DNA of 64,000 nucleotides from Cyanobacterium sp. uoEpiScrs1 (GCF_947331815.1 NZ_OX373462.1:1165376-1229375); one strand, 5' to 3'; positions 49,352 to 59,643 are shown, numbered from the stretch's first letter. Notes: generated by a model from the letters alone, not told the origin. Translations and numbers: made by a program.

Positions 49352-50617
49352 TCAAGAATTGAGTAAAGTTAATTGTTCCTTAAGGATGTTAGTAAGCTCA
49401 GTCGCTGCTCCTGGCTGTCCTCTAACTTGTAGTAAGCGATCCTGAATTCCTGCCAGTTGAATAGGATTAGCTAACCAATCTAATATTAACTTGGCGACAT
49501 CGGTTGGTTGCAATTCTCCCACTAATTCCGGCACGATCTCTTCATTAGCCCAAATATTAGGCCAAGCAAATAATCGTCCCTGTTTGAGTATTATAAAATT
49601 AATAATTTTAGCTAAAGTATTTCCCACTAAAGGTAACCCAGCTAAAATTCCTGGAATCCCATCCCAAGTCCGCATAGCATCCAGTTGTTGGGTAGGAAGC
49701 AAGACAATCATAGGAATCCCCATTGCCCCCAATTCAGCTGTGTTAGCGCCCACAGTGGTTAAGGCTAGAGAACAATGGCGGAGATAATCATAGGCAGGAA
49801 ATTGGGTAATTAATTGTACTTTAAGTCCACTAAGAGTCTCTAAATAAGGAGAAGAGGATGAATCAGCACTAGACGTGACTAATTTTGCACACACCCCCCC
49901 CATCTTCATCACCATAGGATTTTGACTTGAATCAGCAAAGCTGGCTAGAGTGGATAAATCTAGGGTAGGAGCAACAGGAAGAATAAAACGAGTTTGGGGG
50001 TTTTGTTGATAAACTTGTTCGGCAATTGCCAGACATAAAGGAATCCCCTGTATCAGTTTACCTCGTTTTGATCCGGGTAAAATCCCAATGGTAGGGGAAG
50101 AATTAATTTCGGATAAACTCACACTAGTAGGAATTAGATCAGCCATTAAATCTCCTACTAAGGTCAGTTTATGTTGATAGGATTTAGGAATGGATTTAAT
50201 CACATCTGTATTCATAACTCCAAAGCGATCAACCCAACGATACCAACGAGCCTCCCGTTCCGCATAAATGACAGTGCGGTATCTTAATCGTTTGCCGAGT
50301 AGTACTGTATAAAATTGATCGCCACCTAGAAACAAGACAATGCCGTATTTATGCCAGTCCCAATTCTCGGCTGTTTTTCCCAATAATAAAAAATCAAAAA
50401 AATGTTCACTTGATTGAACCCGATCAACTTCTAGGTAACGACGTACAATGGCAGCTTCTTGACCAGTAGAATGAGGGCAGGGAGATAATACTACAGAAAT
50501 ACGTATTTGAGAGGTATCCCAGCCTGGGTTTTTTCGTATAGCTTTTACTACAGGACGCACCCAGGTAGTTACCTCCCCTGGTCCATTGGATAAAATGAGA
50601 ATATCGGCTGGTTGCAT
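49352..50617 (-). CDS. Lipid-A-disaccharide synthase-related glycosyltransferase
   Basis: 421-residue GT-B type protein related to LpxB, as found in cyanobacteria. Visible parts: DILILSNGPGEVTTWVRPVV at the N-terminus, LLLGGDQF-like VLFLGGDQFYTVLLGKRLRY, and the nucleotide-sugar half with TIGILPGSKRGK and TTVGANTAELGAMGIPMIVLL. The substrate is unknown; cyanobacteria have simple lipid A or none, and this cyanobacterial branch is distinct from true LpxB. Start ATG at 50617. No frame damage. Confidence 0.82.
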   Translation of the reverse strand: MQPADILILSNGPGEVTTWVRPVVKAIRKNPGWDTSQIRISVVLSPCPHSTGQEAAIVRRYLEVDRVQSSEHFFDFLLLGKTAENWDWHKYGIVLFLGGDQFYTVLLGKRLRYRTVIYAEREARWYRWVDRFGVMNTDVIKSIPKSYQHKLTLVGDLMADLIPTSVSLSEINSSPTIGILPGSKRGKLIQGIPLCLAIAEQVYQQNPQTRFILPVAPTLDLSTLASFADSSQNPMVMKMGGVCAKLVTSSADSSSSPYLETLSGLKVQLITQFPAYDYLRHCSLALTTVGANTAELGAMGIPMIVLLPTQQLDAMRTWDGIPGILAGLPLVGNTLAKIINFIILKQGRLFAWPNIWANEEIVPELVGELQPTDVAKLILDWLANPIQLAGIQDRLLQVRGQPGAATELTNILKEQLTLLNS

Positions 50618-50835
50618 TGTATAGTTGTCGCTCCTTTTTTAAAAAAATATTTCATCTTCATAATATGCTGAATTCAGTAATTGCTTGCTTTATAAAGATC
50701 CTTTCACTGAAGTTTCAATCCTAAGAGGATTATCTTAAGTTTTTCCCCAGAACAGGAAGACATTTGTTATCCTAAGACCCAATAAGTAGGTTGACTTGGT
50801 CTGCTCCTAAAATGCCTTTGGCTAAAAAATAAATT

Positions 50836-51399
50836 ATGAATAAGAATCCTTTATTGTCTGCAATTTTCCTTTCTAAGCGTCTAATTTCCAGCTTAACTTT
50901 GTTTGGTTGTTTATTTACTGGTGTTCAAGATCTAACTTGGGCAGGCAGTAATCCTGGACTAACAATTTTTAGTGGGGTTGATGACCGTAAAGACATTCTC
51001 GATTATCATTTGGATTTTAATGGACGTCCTAGACAAGTAGGGGAACGGTATAGACTTTATGTTCCAGGAAAAAAGTTAACTCAAGGGGCAAGTAAATTTT
51101 TTATCTCTTATCTTGAAAAACCTAAATTCGATGGTAAATTTAATCTTGATAAAGTAGAAGTTCGTGTTGATGGTAAGTCTTTACCTTTAAAAGATGTCTA
51201 TTGGGATAAAGAAAGCCGTGTAGTTGAGATTGAACTAGAAAGACCTATTGAGGCTAGCCAAAAGGCAGAAATTGTCTTTTCTAGTGTAAAAAATCCTAGC
51301 AGTGGTACTTATTATTTAATTTGTGATGTTTTGAGTTCAGGAGATATCCCTATTCGTATGTATGTAGGAACCTGGATTGTGTCAATTGAAAGAGTTTAA
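50836..51399 (+). CDS. DUF2808 exported protein
   Basis: Cyanobacterial exported protein of unknown function, 187 residues, resembling the DUF2808 family. N-terminal signal peptide (SLTLFGCLFTGVQDLTWA, about 20-37). The mature beta-rich domain shows LTIFSGVDDRKDILDYHLDF, GERYRLYVPGKKL, FDGKFNLDKVEVRVDGKSL and ISSGTYYL-like NPSSGTYYLICDVLSSG. Periplasmic or outer-membrane-associated location is inferred. Followed by a 1.76 kb empty region. Confidence 0.8.
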   Translation: MNKNPLLSAIFLSKRLISSLTLFGCLFTGVQDLTWAGSNPGLTIFSGVDDRKDILDYHLDFNGRPRQVGERYRLYVPGKKLTQGASKFFISYLEKPKFDGKFNLDKVEVRVDGKSLPLKDVYWDKESRVVEIELERPIEASQKAEIVFSSVKNPSSGTYYLICDVLSSGDIPIRMYVGTWIVSIERV

Positions 51400-51706
51400 A
51401 TTGTTGATTATTGAACCCCTTAAAGAAGAATTAGATAATGATAAGGATTAACAATTATTGATCATTATTTAATTAAACACATCAAACTAGACGTTGCTTA
51501 CATAAGTTTTTTATAAATGTATTCAAATATTGATAAAGAACTTATGTAAGTCTAAAATTTTTTAGATAAAGTATCTTAACGTTTATCCTATTTATTTTTA
51601 TTACAATTAGCTTAACAAAAATGATATGATATAAAGGTGAGTAAATAATATTTATTTATAGCTAATAATGGGGATATACAATACTAAATAATTTTGTCTT
51701 CTATAG

Positions 51707-51756
51707 CATCATGCAAAAATATTATTGGTATTTCACCAAAATATTTTTGCATGATG
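51707..51756. repeat. Long hairpin, 17 + 5 bp
   Basis: CATCATGCAAAAATATT pairs perfectly with AATATTTTTGCATGATG; inside, after one bulged A, TTGGT pairs with ACCAA around a five-base loop. Stands 300 bases after the DUF2808 gene. No T-tract. Confidence 0.8.
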
Positions 51757-52834
51757 TTGCAAATTTAGATGATATTTATTTAAAATAGGTTTAGACAAAA
51801 ATTGGTGGTTTCTCGTTTTGTTTCAGTCTGGTCAAGTAAAATGAGAAGTACCAACATAATTTTATATAAAAAAATAATACCCCCGTTTCTAACCTAAGGG
51901 ATTAAAAGTTAAAATTTTAAAATTTAAAATAAACTTCTTTTAAGATTATTCTTAATAATTAAACTAATATTTTTAAAATATTAAATAACTATCTCTTGAA
52001 AAAGAATAAGAAATGTAAAATATTTACTAAATACCACATTGCCAAGTATATTGATGGATTATTTTGCCACTCTTTTATTCTTAAATTAAAAATTTTCTTG
52101 ACCAAAGCATTATTAAATTTTTTGGAAAGTATTACAGTAGTTTTTAGTTAAAAGTTTAAATATTACTGTTAATATATTTATCTATTGATGGTATTTATAC
52201 AAAAACAAAGATAATATTATTATTTATTATTAAGCAAGAAATAATAATTATGATTACTGTAATTGTTTTGTTGGCTATTTTTAATAAAAACATAGGTAAT
52301 TAACATTATTTAGATTAAATAACCTTCTAATTAATAATATTATGCTGTTGTTTGTGAACGAAATTAGTGAAAAATGTTTCATGTTAATTGATATTGATAT
52401 CGTAAAATTTATTAAATACAGAGGTATATTATTTTTCATAAAACTAAAGCTCAAATGCTTAATATTATAGAACTATAATACTAAAAAAATATAAAGAAAC
52501 TAAATATAATTTGATTCTATAAAAATGTCTACCTTATAGCTAATTCTAGTCAACAAAAATAATAATCAACTTATCTACTGACTAAGATGATTATTAATCA
52601 AACAGCTATTTTATAGTTTAGGTATATTTTTTAGTAGTATTTTTTATGTTCTTATTAATTAGTAATGTCTCGAATAGACTATCTTCTTTATATTTAATAT
52701 TTTCATTATTCTACTTAACAAAATATCTTATCTGTTTATTGCCTAAAATGTATTTAGTTGCTCAATTATTAAAAAATACATTTGGATGTATCTGTAAAAT
52801 TATTTTTAAACTTATGGAACAAAGTAACACAGTG

Positions 52835-52880
52835 CTATTTATTTATATCAGCATTAAGTAATGCTGATATAAATAAATAG
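52835..52880. repeat. Perfect hairpin of about 21 bp
   Basis: CTATTTATTTATATCAGCAT pairs perfectly with ATGCTGATATAAATAAATAG with a tight loop. Lies in the middle of the long empty region, about 275 bases from the nearest gene. Confidence 0.85.
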
Positions 52881-53155
52881 ATAATAGCAGATTACAAAAT
52901 AGTTTGAGAACTTTATAATGTCTTGGTTATCCTTAATACTACTATATTTGCCAATTTTTTCTAATTAGTTTTATGAATACTGAATAGATAGGTTTCATAT
53001 GTAAATGTATTATTTTTGAATACTAACCATTATTTTTAGGTGCATCCTCTATAAAAAACTTTAAGCTGTGTCTCTAAAGAACTATAGTAATTTTAATTTA
53101 AATACTAAAATTTTTACCAAAATAAATATTGATAACTTCATATTATTTTTCTACT

Positions 53156-54370
53156 CTATTGACAAAATTTTTCAGCAACTCCAACAAAGATTTCAACTCC
53201 TATAAGTAATGCCGTCTCATCAAAATTAAAACGAGGATGATGATGAGGATTGGTCAACCCTTTATCTTGATTAGCTGACCCTAATAAAAAATAACATCCT
53301 GGTATTTCTTCTAAAAAGAAAGACATATCTTCTCCTACCATAGTTTGATAAGAAGAAACAATTCTATCAGAAGTTTTTACAACATCCATAGCTACTGAGC
53401 ACACTAAATCTGCTATTTTTTTATCATTAATAACTGGAGGATACAACCACCAATAATCTAGCTCATAAGTTGCCCCAAAAGTTTGACAAATTCCTGAAAC
53501 AATCTCTTCAATACGTTGATTAAAATATCCTTTTAAATTAGGATTAAAATAGCGTACAGTACCACTCATCCTAGCCTTATCTGCAATCAGATTTAATCCT
53601 GTTCCTGCGTGCAGTTCTCCTACTGTAATGACAGTTGAGTTAAGGGGATTAACATTACGCGAAACAATCGTTTGCAAAGCATTAATAATTTGAGCACCAA
53701 CTATCACAGAGTCAACAGTTTGATAAGGCATTGCTCCGTGCCCACCCTTTCCAAAAATGTCTAGATGAAAACACTCTACTGCTGCCATTAATGGTCCACT
53801 ACTTATCCCTACCGTTCCTAAAGGGAAATTGTTCCACAAATGTAATCCAATAATTGCATCTACATCAGGACTTTTGAGAACTCCTTCATTAATCATCGGT
53901 TTTGCCCCTCCTGGACTTTCTTCAGCAGGTTGGAAAATGATCTTGATGGTTCCTTTAAAATCATGGCGATGATGCCATAGATAATAAGCTGTCCCCAAAG
54001 CAATTGCTGTATGTCCATCGTGTCCACAGGCATGCATGATACCATCATTTTGAGAACGATAAGGAAGCTCATTCTCTTCTTGAATGGGTAAAGCATCTAT
54101 GTCAGCCCGAATTGCTAAGACTGGTCCAGGCTGGGAACTGGCAATGGTGGCGACAATTCCTGTTTTAGAAATTCCTGTTTTATGAGGAATACCTATTGTG
54201 GTCAAGATTTGGGAGATAAACATACCCGTTACTTGTTCATGAAATCCTAATTCTGGTTGAATATGTAACTGTCTACGCCATTGAACTAATTTTGATTGTA
54301 ATAAAAGAATATCTGGGCGAATTTTTGAAAAATCAATGCTAGGTGTTGAGAGAATTTCAGGTAAAATCAT
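53156..54370 (-). CDS. M20-family metallo-amidohydrolase (N-acyl amino acid hydrolase type)
   Basis: Zinc peptidase/amidohydrolase of the M20D (hippurate hydrolase, IAA-amino acid hydrolase) group, 404 residues. Metal ligands are seen in HACGHDGH (Cys115, His117, His120 region) and QPAEESPGGA (Glu150, Glu151). The dimerisation lid is present (CFHLDIFGKGGHGAMPYQT). A last ligand His is in NPHHHPRFNFDE near the end. The substrate cannot be told; candidates are N-acylated amino acids or peptidoglycan-derived amides. Intact. Stands alone between two AT-rich spacers. Confidence 0.88.
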   Translation of the reverse strand: MILPEILSTPSIDFSKIRPDILLLQSKLVQWRRQLHIQPELGFHEQVTGMFISQILTTIGIPHKTGISKTGIVATIASSQPGPVLAIRADIDALPIQEENELPYRSQNDGIMHACGHDGHTAIALGTAYYLWHHRHDFKGTIKIIFQPAEESPGGAKPMINEGVLKSPDVDAIIGLHLWNNFPLGTVGISSGPLMAAVECFHLDIFGKGGHGAMPYQTVDSVIVGAQIINALQTIVSRNVNPLNSTVITVGELHAGTGLNLIADKARMSGTVRYFNPNLKGYFNQRIEEIVSGICQTFGATYELDYWWLYPPVINDKKIADLVCSVAMDVVKTSDRIVSSYQTMVGEDMSFFLEEIPGCYFLLGSANQDKGLTNPHHHPRFNFDETALLIGVEIFVGVAEKFCQ

Positions 54371-55023
54371 ATGCGATAATAAACAGAAAGAATGCCATCA
54401 TATCTTATAACAAAAAATATATAGTATACAAATATAGTGTAACTAATTAAATAATTGAGCGTAAAATATAGAGAATTTTTGTCAAAAATATTAATCTTAA
54501 AATATTATTTATTTGCTTATCTAATCTCTAATAAAAAACTACATAATTTAAACTATTAAATCAAGATAACTATTGCATAGAACTGAAATTAAGTATAGTC
54601 TAATATGCATGTATAGATATAATATATGCTTTATGTTTATGAACAAATAGCGTAATGCTGAACTAATAAAAAATATATAAATACAAAAAATAAAAGTCAG
54701 TTTTATATAAGTTGTTTACATTGATTTTATTATTTAAGTTTATTAACTTAATGACATACTAGCAAAAAAGTAATTGTTAAATACTATCTTGTTTTCTAAG
54801 ACAAAAAAATCCTAAAAAATGTCTTGATTTATTAGCGTAAATTATCTAAATGGTTTTTAGTAAAAATAAATAGATTAAAGTAAATATTATAAACTTTTGC
54901 ATATACTATAAATAGAGAAAAGCATTAACTGGTAGTCAGGCTGAAACTTCTATGAGATAGAGACAAAGAAGGGGTTCCGATGGTACACTCTAATGGTGTT
55001 TCGGTAAACTCAAGAATAAACTT
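54371..55023. other. AT-rich spacer and 5' leader of the DUF3134 gene
   Basis: Very AT-rich to about 54930. The last 90 bases are less AT-rich and form a short stem, CCGA..TACAC with GTGT..TCGG (about 54977-55004), just ahead of the gene. No coding frame seen. Confidence 0.5.
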
Positions 55024-55254
55024 ATGTACAATCCTTCTTTACGACAAGAAGCGCGTTATGAACCGGCTGTAGTGATTCCGGTCAAGTACGATTCTTCTAT
55101 TCTAGATTGGCTGAAAGCTAATGACCGTCTTATTCCTCGTGAACGAGAGGATTTGAGAAGTACTCTAAAAGAGGATGAGGAAATATCGGAGCTGATGGAC
55201 GTTGATGATAGCTATGATGATGATGATGATGATATTGATTTAGATGAAGACTAA
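55024..55254 (+). CDS. DUF3134-type acidic cyanobacterial protein
   Basis: Small 76-residue protein resembling the cyanobacterial DUF3134 family. N-terminal half is conserved (NPSLRQEARYEPAVVIPVKY, SSILDWLKANDRLI); the C-terminus is an Asp/Glu repeat (DDSYDDDDDDIDLDED). Function unknown. It is followed 77 bases later by mraY on the same strand, so they may share a transcript. Confidence 0.82.
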   Translation: MYNPSLRQEARYEPAVVIPVKYDSSILDWLKANDRLIPREREDLRSTLKEDEEISELMDVDDSYDDDDDDIDLDED

Positions 55255-55330
55255 GCTATCCCATCCCATCAACCTTGCGCTATGTTTTTTGTGTTGATTA
55301 TTATTCGATTCTCAATATTTTAAGGTAGTT

Positions 55331-56428
55331 GTGGACGCTAAATTCTCCCCTTCAAACCTCATTCAAAAACCGTCAGGGACCTTTCTACTGATTCTATTGA
55401 CCGTGCTATTAAACCTTCTAAGTTTAGGATTAGTTAGACTTATTGGGCGACCAATTAACCTCAGCCTGACACTAATGTGTTCTCTTGATATTTCTGCCAC
55501 TATTAGTGCAGTTCTTGGTTATGGAATAGTTCCCCTACTACGACGACTTAAAACTGGACAAGTTATTCAAGAAGATGGTCCCCAGGCTCATTTAACCAAA
55601 GCAGGAACTCCGACTATGGGGGGGATTTTTTTTGTCCCAGTCGGTGTGATAATAGCTCTAATTTTGACAAATTTTAATCCAACTGTCATTGCCGTCTCAG
55701 CCGTTACTTTTGCTTATCTTGGAATTGGATGGATAGATGACTGGCAGATTTTAAGACAAAAATCCAATAAGGGAATTAGTCCTTGGGTAAAACTTATTTT
55801 ACAAATTGTAATCGCTGTTGTTTTTTGCTTTTGGGTATTTTTGAGCCAATCACCTAATATTACTGATATTGTCTTTCCTGGTAATCTTACTTTGCATCTA
55901 GGACTTTTCTTTTGGTTATTCGCAGGATTTGTTTTAGTAGCTGAGAGTAATGCCACCAATCTCACTGATGGGATAGACGGCTTAGCAGCAGGAAATGGGT
56001 CTTTAGCATTTTTAGGGTTAGGGATATTAGTAGGTTGTGATAACTCAGAATTAATGATTTTTTGTGCTTGTCTAAGTGGAGGATGTCTGGGGTTTGTTGT
56101 ACACAACCGCAACCCTGCTAAGGTTTTTATGGGCGACACAGGCTCTCTAGCATTAGGGGGGTCTCTTGGGGCAGTAGGTATTCTCAGTGGTAATCTTTGG
56201 GAATTATTTATTATTAGTGGAATTTTTTTTGTTGAGTCTCTCTCAGTTATTGCCCAAGTCACTTACTATAAAGCAACTAAGGGACCTAATGGACAAGGCA
56301 AGCGATTGTTTAAAATGGCTCCGCTGCATCATCATCTAGAATTAAGTGGTTGGGCTGAGACTAAAATTGTAGGGACATTCTATTTAATTAATGCAGGACT
56401 GGTAGTGTTAGCTGTTATCTTAACTTAG
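55331..56428 (+). CDS. mraY: Phospho-N-acetylmuramoyl-pentapeptide transferase
   Basis: Makes lipid I from UDP-MurNAc-pentapeptide and undecaprenyl phosphate; committed membrane step of peptidoglycan synthesis. 365 residues, about ten transmembrane helices. Motifs: KAGTPTMGGIFF, the Asp pair in GWIDDWQIL, ATNLTDGIDGLAAG, VFMGDTGSLALGG and MAPLHHHLELSGW. Start is GTG at 55331 with AAGG upstream. The stop region overlaps the convergent tlyA by nine bases. Shows the cell wall pathway is retained. Confidence 0.96.
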   Translation: MDAKFSPSNLIQKPSGTFLLILLTVLLNLLSLGLVRLIGRPINLSLTLMCSLDISATISAVLGYGIVPLLRRLKTGQVIQEDGPQAHLTKAGTPTMGGIFFVPVGVIIALILTNFNPTVIAVSAVTFAYLGIGWIDDWQILRQKSNKGISPWVKLILQIVIAVVFCFWVFLSQSPNITDIVFPGNLTLHLGLFFWLFAGFVLVAESNATNLTDGIDGLAAGNGSLAFLGLGILVGCDNSELMIFCACLSGGCLGFVVHNRNPAKVFMGDTGSLALGGSLGAVGILSGNLWELFIISGIFFVESLSVIAQVTYYKATKGPNGQGKRLFKMAPLHHHLELSGWAETKIVGTFYLINAGLVVLAVILT

Positions 56429-57229
56429 TCTATTGAGTATGGAGCTAGTAAATTCCTCAATAGTTTTAAGTTGGGGCGCCTTTTTGTGTTGATCACAACG
56501 CAACCATAATAAATATTCAACATTTCCCGCAGGTCCAGTAATAGGAGATTCGGTTAGCCCATGATAGTACCATCCCAGGGAACAAGCTGCTTGTAGAACT
56601 TGATTAATAGCTTGAGCGTGATCTTTGGGGTTACGAACAACCCCTTTTTTTCCAACCCGCGACCGCCCTACTTCAAACTGAGGCTTAATTAGTAAAATAA
56701 CTTCTTTGGGAATTACTAGTAAATTCCATAGAGTCCCTAATAATTTAGTTAAAGAGATAAATGAAACATCCATTACCCCTAAGTCGGCTTGAGGGCTGTT
56801 CCCATATAAATCAGAGGCGATTAAATAGCGAAAATTAGTTCTTTCTCTCAAAAGAACGCGCTCGTCTTGACGTAAACGCCATGCTACTTGTCCATAACCT
56901 ACATCCACTCCGTAAATCTGTTTTGCCCCGGACTGCAATAAACAATCGGTAAAGCCTCCAGTTGAAATACCACCATCTAGACAAATTCGTCCTGGTATAG
57001 CTATATTGAAGGTCTTTAAAGCTTTTTCGAGCTTAAAACCTCCACGAGAAACATAGCGAGCTTTAGCTTGTAGTTGAATATCGGCTGTAGTGTCAATTTG
57101 GGTTCCTGGCTTGTCAATAACTTGTTGATATACTCTAACTTCTCCAGCTCGAATAAATCCCTGGGCTTCTTGGCGGGAAGAACACAATTTTCTATTAACC
57201 AATAAAATATCAAGACGTTGTTTACTCAC
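56420..57229 (-). CDS. tlyA: TlyA-family rRNA methyltransferase
   Basis: S4-domain plus FtsJ-type methyltransferase fold, 269 residues; members 2'-O-methylate rRNA cytidines (annotated also as hemolysin A). N-terminal S4 motif (RLDILLVNRKLCSSRQEAQG, residues 4-60), SAM-binding block CLDGGISTGGFTDCLLQSGA near residue 90 and DLGVMDVSFISL, then LLIKPQFEVGR with the family ending. Overlaps the 3' end of mraY by nine bases on the opposite strand. Catalytic activity in this organism is inferred. Confidence 0.93.
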   Translation of the reverse strand: MSKQRLDILLVNRKLCSSRQEAQGFIRAGEVRVYQQVIDKPGTQIDTTADIQLQAKARYVSRGGFKLEKALKTFNIAIPGRICLDGGISTGGFTDCLLQSGAKQIYGVDVGYGQVAWRLRQDERVLLRERTNFRYLIASDLYGNSPQADLGVMDVSFISLTKLLGTLWNLLVIPKEVILLIKPQFEVGRSRVGKKGVVRNPKDHAQAINQVLQAACSLGWYYHGLTESPITGPAGNVEYLLWLRCDQHKKAPQLKTIEEFTSSILNRLS

Positions 57230-58069
57230 AGGTATTATTTGTAATTATTTGTAAATGTTTAATTTATCTATATGATTACGATAGAGCTAAAAGATGTCTA
57301 TTTTTATTAGAAGAATATATGTCTTTTTAACTAAATAATTAATTATCAATCAAACTAAAAAGTGGAAATTGTTTTTCATCTCTACAATCAAGCAATCAAG
57401 CTCAAATTTGTATTATTTGAATTAATATTTAATAGAAAAACTTTTTTGAGTAAGACTTTGTTTACCTGTTCTAGTATAGCAAAATCTAAACATGAATTAT
57501 ATGGATGTCGATATAGTAGTATTTGTATTTATTATATTCTATACTGGACTATAAGTTCACAAAAGAATCATATCTCTCCTTTTTCCTGAAATTACTTTAG
57601 TTTTTCTTTGATTTAAGCACTTGTATGTACTAGATCATCATGAAGGATACTTAGTAAGTATCCTTCTTTATTCTTTGTATTTTTTTGTTACTTTTCTAAA
57701 GTTTTTTATTGTTTAGAGTCTCTACTTTTTTGAAAACCAATTAATTATTATACTTGTTATAGTTTGACTTTTTGTCTATGGTTTTTAAACCTATATAATT
57801 ATGCTAATTAATTCTATTTTTTTGTTTTAGATATTTGTTGAGCATGATAGGTTATTTAATTTAATTTTCAACTGTCTATATTCAAAATATTTTATATGTT
57901 CCCTTTGTTTTTGCTTAAGATTTTATTGATAAGACTAGATAATTCAGTTTTTTTAGCAAAAAATCTGAGAGGTTAAAGCTATTCATACAAAGAATCTTAT
58001 TATTCAGAATCAGAAATAGAATCGCTCATAAATACAATAAAGATAAGAGTTTTGATAGACTTGTTCTCT
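57230..58069. other. AT-rich non-coding 840 bases
   Basis: No supportable gene; a 75-codon frame at 57362-57589 has AT-driven composition. One perfect hairpin lies at 57642-57666. Confidence 0.5.
57642..57666 (+). terminator. Perfect 11-12-bp hairpin with T-rich flank
   Basis: GAAGGATACTT pairs with AAGTATCCTTC with a minimal loop, followed by TTTATTCTTTGTATTTTTTT. It looks like an intrinsic terminator although no gene lies upstream on this strand, so it may mark a lost gene. Confidence 0.65.
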
Positions 58070-58264
58070 TTAGCGTCGGGTATTTTGCGCACTGTACAAA
58101 AGACCTAATAAAATTGAGATAGCTATCAATATTAGTATTATCCATCCGGGCAAAAAGCTCAAAATATTTATTCCTCTCAATACATAAAGTATAAGTGTTA
58201 TTAATGACGATATTATAAACAGAAAAGGAACAGAAGCAATCTTTGTACGAGTTGATTTATGCAT
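58070..58264 (-). CDS. Small two-helix membrane protein
   Basis: 64 residues with two clear hydrophobic segments, about 10-29 (ASVPFLFIISSLITLILYVL) and about 38-56 (LPGWIILILIAISILLGLLY), joined by a short RGIN turn. Basic N-terminus (MHKSTRTK) and C-terminus (QNTRR). Reading frame quality and topology suggest a real gene, but no family was recognised. Confidence 0.55.
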   Translation of the reverse strand: MHKSTRTKIASVPFLFIISSLITLILYVLRGINILSFLPGWIILILIAISILLGLLYSAQNTRR

Positions 58265-58821
58265 AAGCCATAATAGTCCAAATAATAATTATTATATTAA
58301 TATAAGGTAAGATGGTACATCAGCCCACAAGATATTACAATTCTCTCAATAAATAGTCATTTTTTCTAAGGTACACCGCTAATTTATTTAGACTGTAAAT
58401 ATTTTTTGTAAAATGCTTAAATAGTTAATTATCCTTAAAAACTTATTCTCTTAAGACCTAAAATATTATTTGTTAAAAATAAAAGTTAAACTTTGATAGT
58501 CAAGCTTAAATCTTCATTAATCTAGTGTTAGTAGCTTTTTTTTATATTAAAATGAACAAAGTAGGAGTTTTTGATTTTTTATATTTTAACTAATCGGAAT
58601 TTATAATGATATTTTTGCATCGATATCAATTTATGATCAACTATCTTTTTCCAAAAATATTTTCTAAAATTTCAAGTTATTTAGAACTTATCTCTTAAGT
58701 CATTAGCAGATTAGCCCATAACTTAATCACTTAGATTGACAAAAGAAAACTGCTGTTTACCCCAGTTAGAGTAAATATAGGTAAATGACCATCAAGAGAT
58801 ACTTAAAGGAGAAAATGAGCT
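58265..58821. other. Divergent region upstream of chlL
   Basis: AT-rich with no gene. It must contain the chlL promoter. A TTGACA at 58736-58741 is present but no well-spaced -10 element was found. Confidence 0.45.
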
Positions 58822-59643
58822 TTGACTTTGACACTTGCAGTTTACGGTAAAGGCGGCATCGGCAAATCCACGACAAGCTGTAATATTTCTACAGCATTAG
58901 CAAGACGGGGAAAAAAAGTCTTACAAATCGGTTGTGATCCTAAGCATGACAGTACTTTTACTTTAACCGGGTTTCTTATCCCCACCATTATTGATACCCT
59001 ACAAGCAAAAGACTTCCACTACGAAGACATTTGGCCTGAAGATGTCATCTACAAAGGATATGCAGGAGTCGACTGTGTGGAAGCGGGTGGACCTCCAGCG
59101 GGATTAGGTTGTGGTGGTTACGTAGTTGGAGAAACTGTTAAACTACTCAAAGAATTAAATGCGTTTGACGAGTATGATGTAATTGTATTCGATGTGTTGG
59201 GTGATGTAGTCTGTGGTGGATTTGCTACACCTTTGAATTATACGAATTATTGTCTAATTGTGACTGATAATGGCTTTGATGCTTTATTTGCTGCTAACCG
59301 CATTAGTGCTTCAGTTCGTGAAAAAGCAAACAATTATCCCTTACGTTTAGCAGGGTTAATTGGAAACCGCACTTCTAAGCGTGATTTGATTGATAAATAC
59401 ATTGAAGCAGTGCCCATGCCTGTATTGGAAATACTACCCTTAATTGAAGATATTCGGATTTCCCGTATCAAAGGGAAAACCCTGTTTGAAATGTCAGACA
59501 AAAATCACTCTCTTAAGTATATTTGTAACTACTATTTCAACATTGCTGATCAATTGTTAGCAATGCCAGACGGAGTAATTCCAAATAATGCTCAAGACCG
59601 GGAATTATTCACCCTTTTATCTGATTTATATCTTAACTCTTAA
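58822..59643 (+). CDS. chlL: Light-independent protochlorophyllide reductase, ATP-binding iron-sulfur protein
   Basis: NifH-like electron donor of the dark-operative protochlorophyllide reductase, which makes chlorophyllide without light. P-loop GKGGIGKS at residues 9-16; Cys97 (PAGLGCGGY) and Cys131 (DVVCGGF) ligate the 4Fe-4S cluster between two subunits; switch region DVLGDVV is intact. The frame starts at a TTG at 58822 ([11 protein letters not shown]), 273 residues with a slightly short C-terminus. An ATG at 58815 with AAAGGAGAA upstream lies one base out of frame, so either the rare TTG is used or one base was gained. chlN follows on the same strand after 277 bases. The enzyme is oxygen sensitive, which suits a low-oxygen or nitrogen-fixing compartment (inference). 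Confidence 0.95.
   Translation: MTLTLAVYGKGGIGKSTTSCNISTALARRGKKVLQIGCDPKHDSTFTLTGFLIPTIIDTLQAKDFHYEDIWPEDVIYKGYAGVDCVEAGGPPAGLGCGGYVVGETVKLLKELNAFDEYDVIVFDVLGDVVCGGFATPLNYTNYCLIVTDNGFDALFAANRISASVREKANNYPLRLAGLIGNRTSKRDLIDKYIEAVPMPVLEILPLIEDIRISRIKGKTLFEMSDKNHSLKYICNYYFNIADQLLAMPDGVIPNNAQDRELFTLLSDLYLNS

Larger units (their letters stand above)
51400..53155. other. 1.76 kb AT-rich non-coding region
   Basis: The longest gap in the window. No frame with coding character; a 71-codon frame at 52646-52861 is AT-driven and its end lies inside a hairpin. It holds two long hairpins (51707-51756, 52835-52880). Confidence 0.55.

Noticed and set aside
52646..52861. 71-codon plus-strand hydrophobic frame
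   Set aside because: Ile/Leu/Tyr richness follows from AT content, no Shine-Dalgarno, and its end lies inside a perfect hairpin.
55714..56262. 182-codon minus-strand frame inside mraY
   Set aside because: Antisense shadow of a fully conserved mraY.
57362..57589. 75-codon plus-strand frame
   Set aside because: Composition is that of random AT-rich sequence and no family features are visible.
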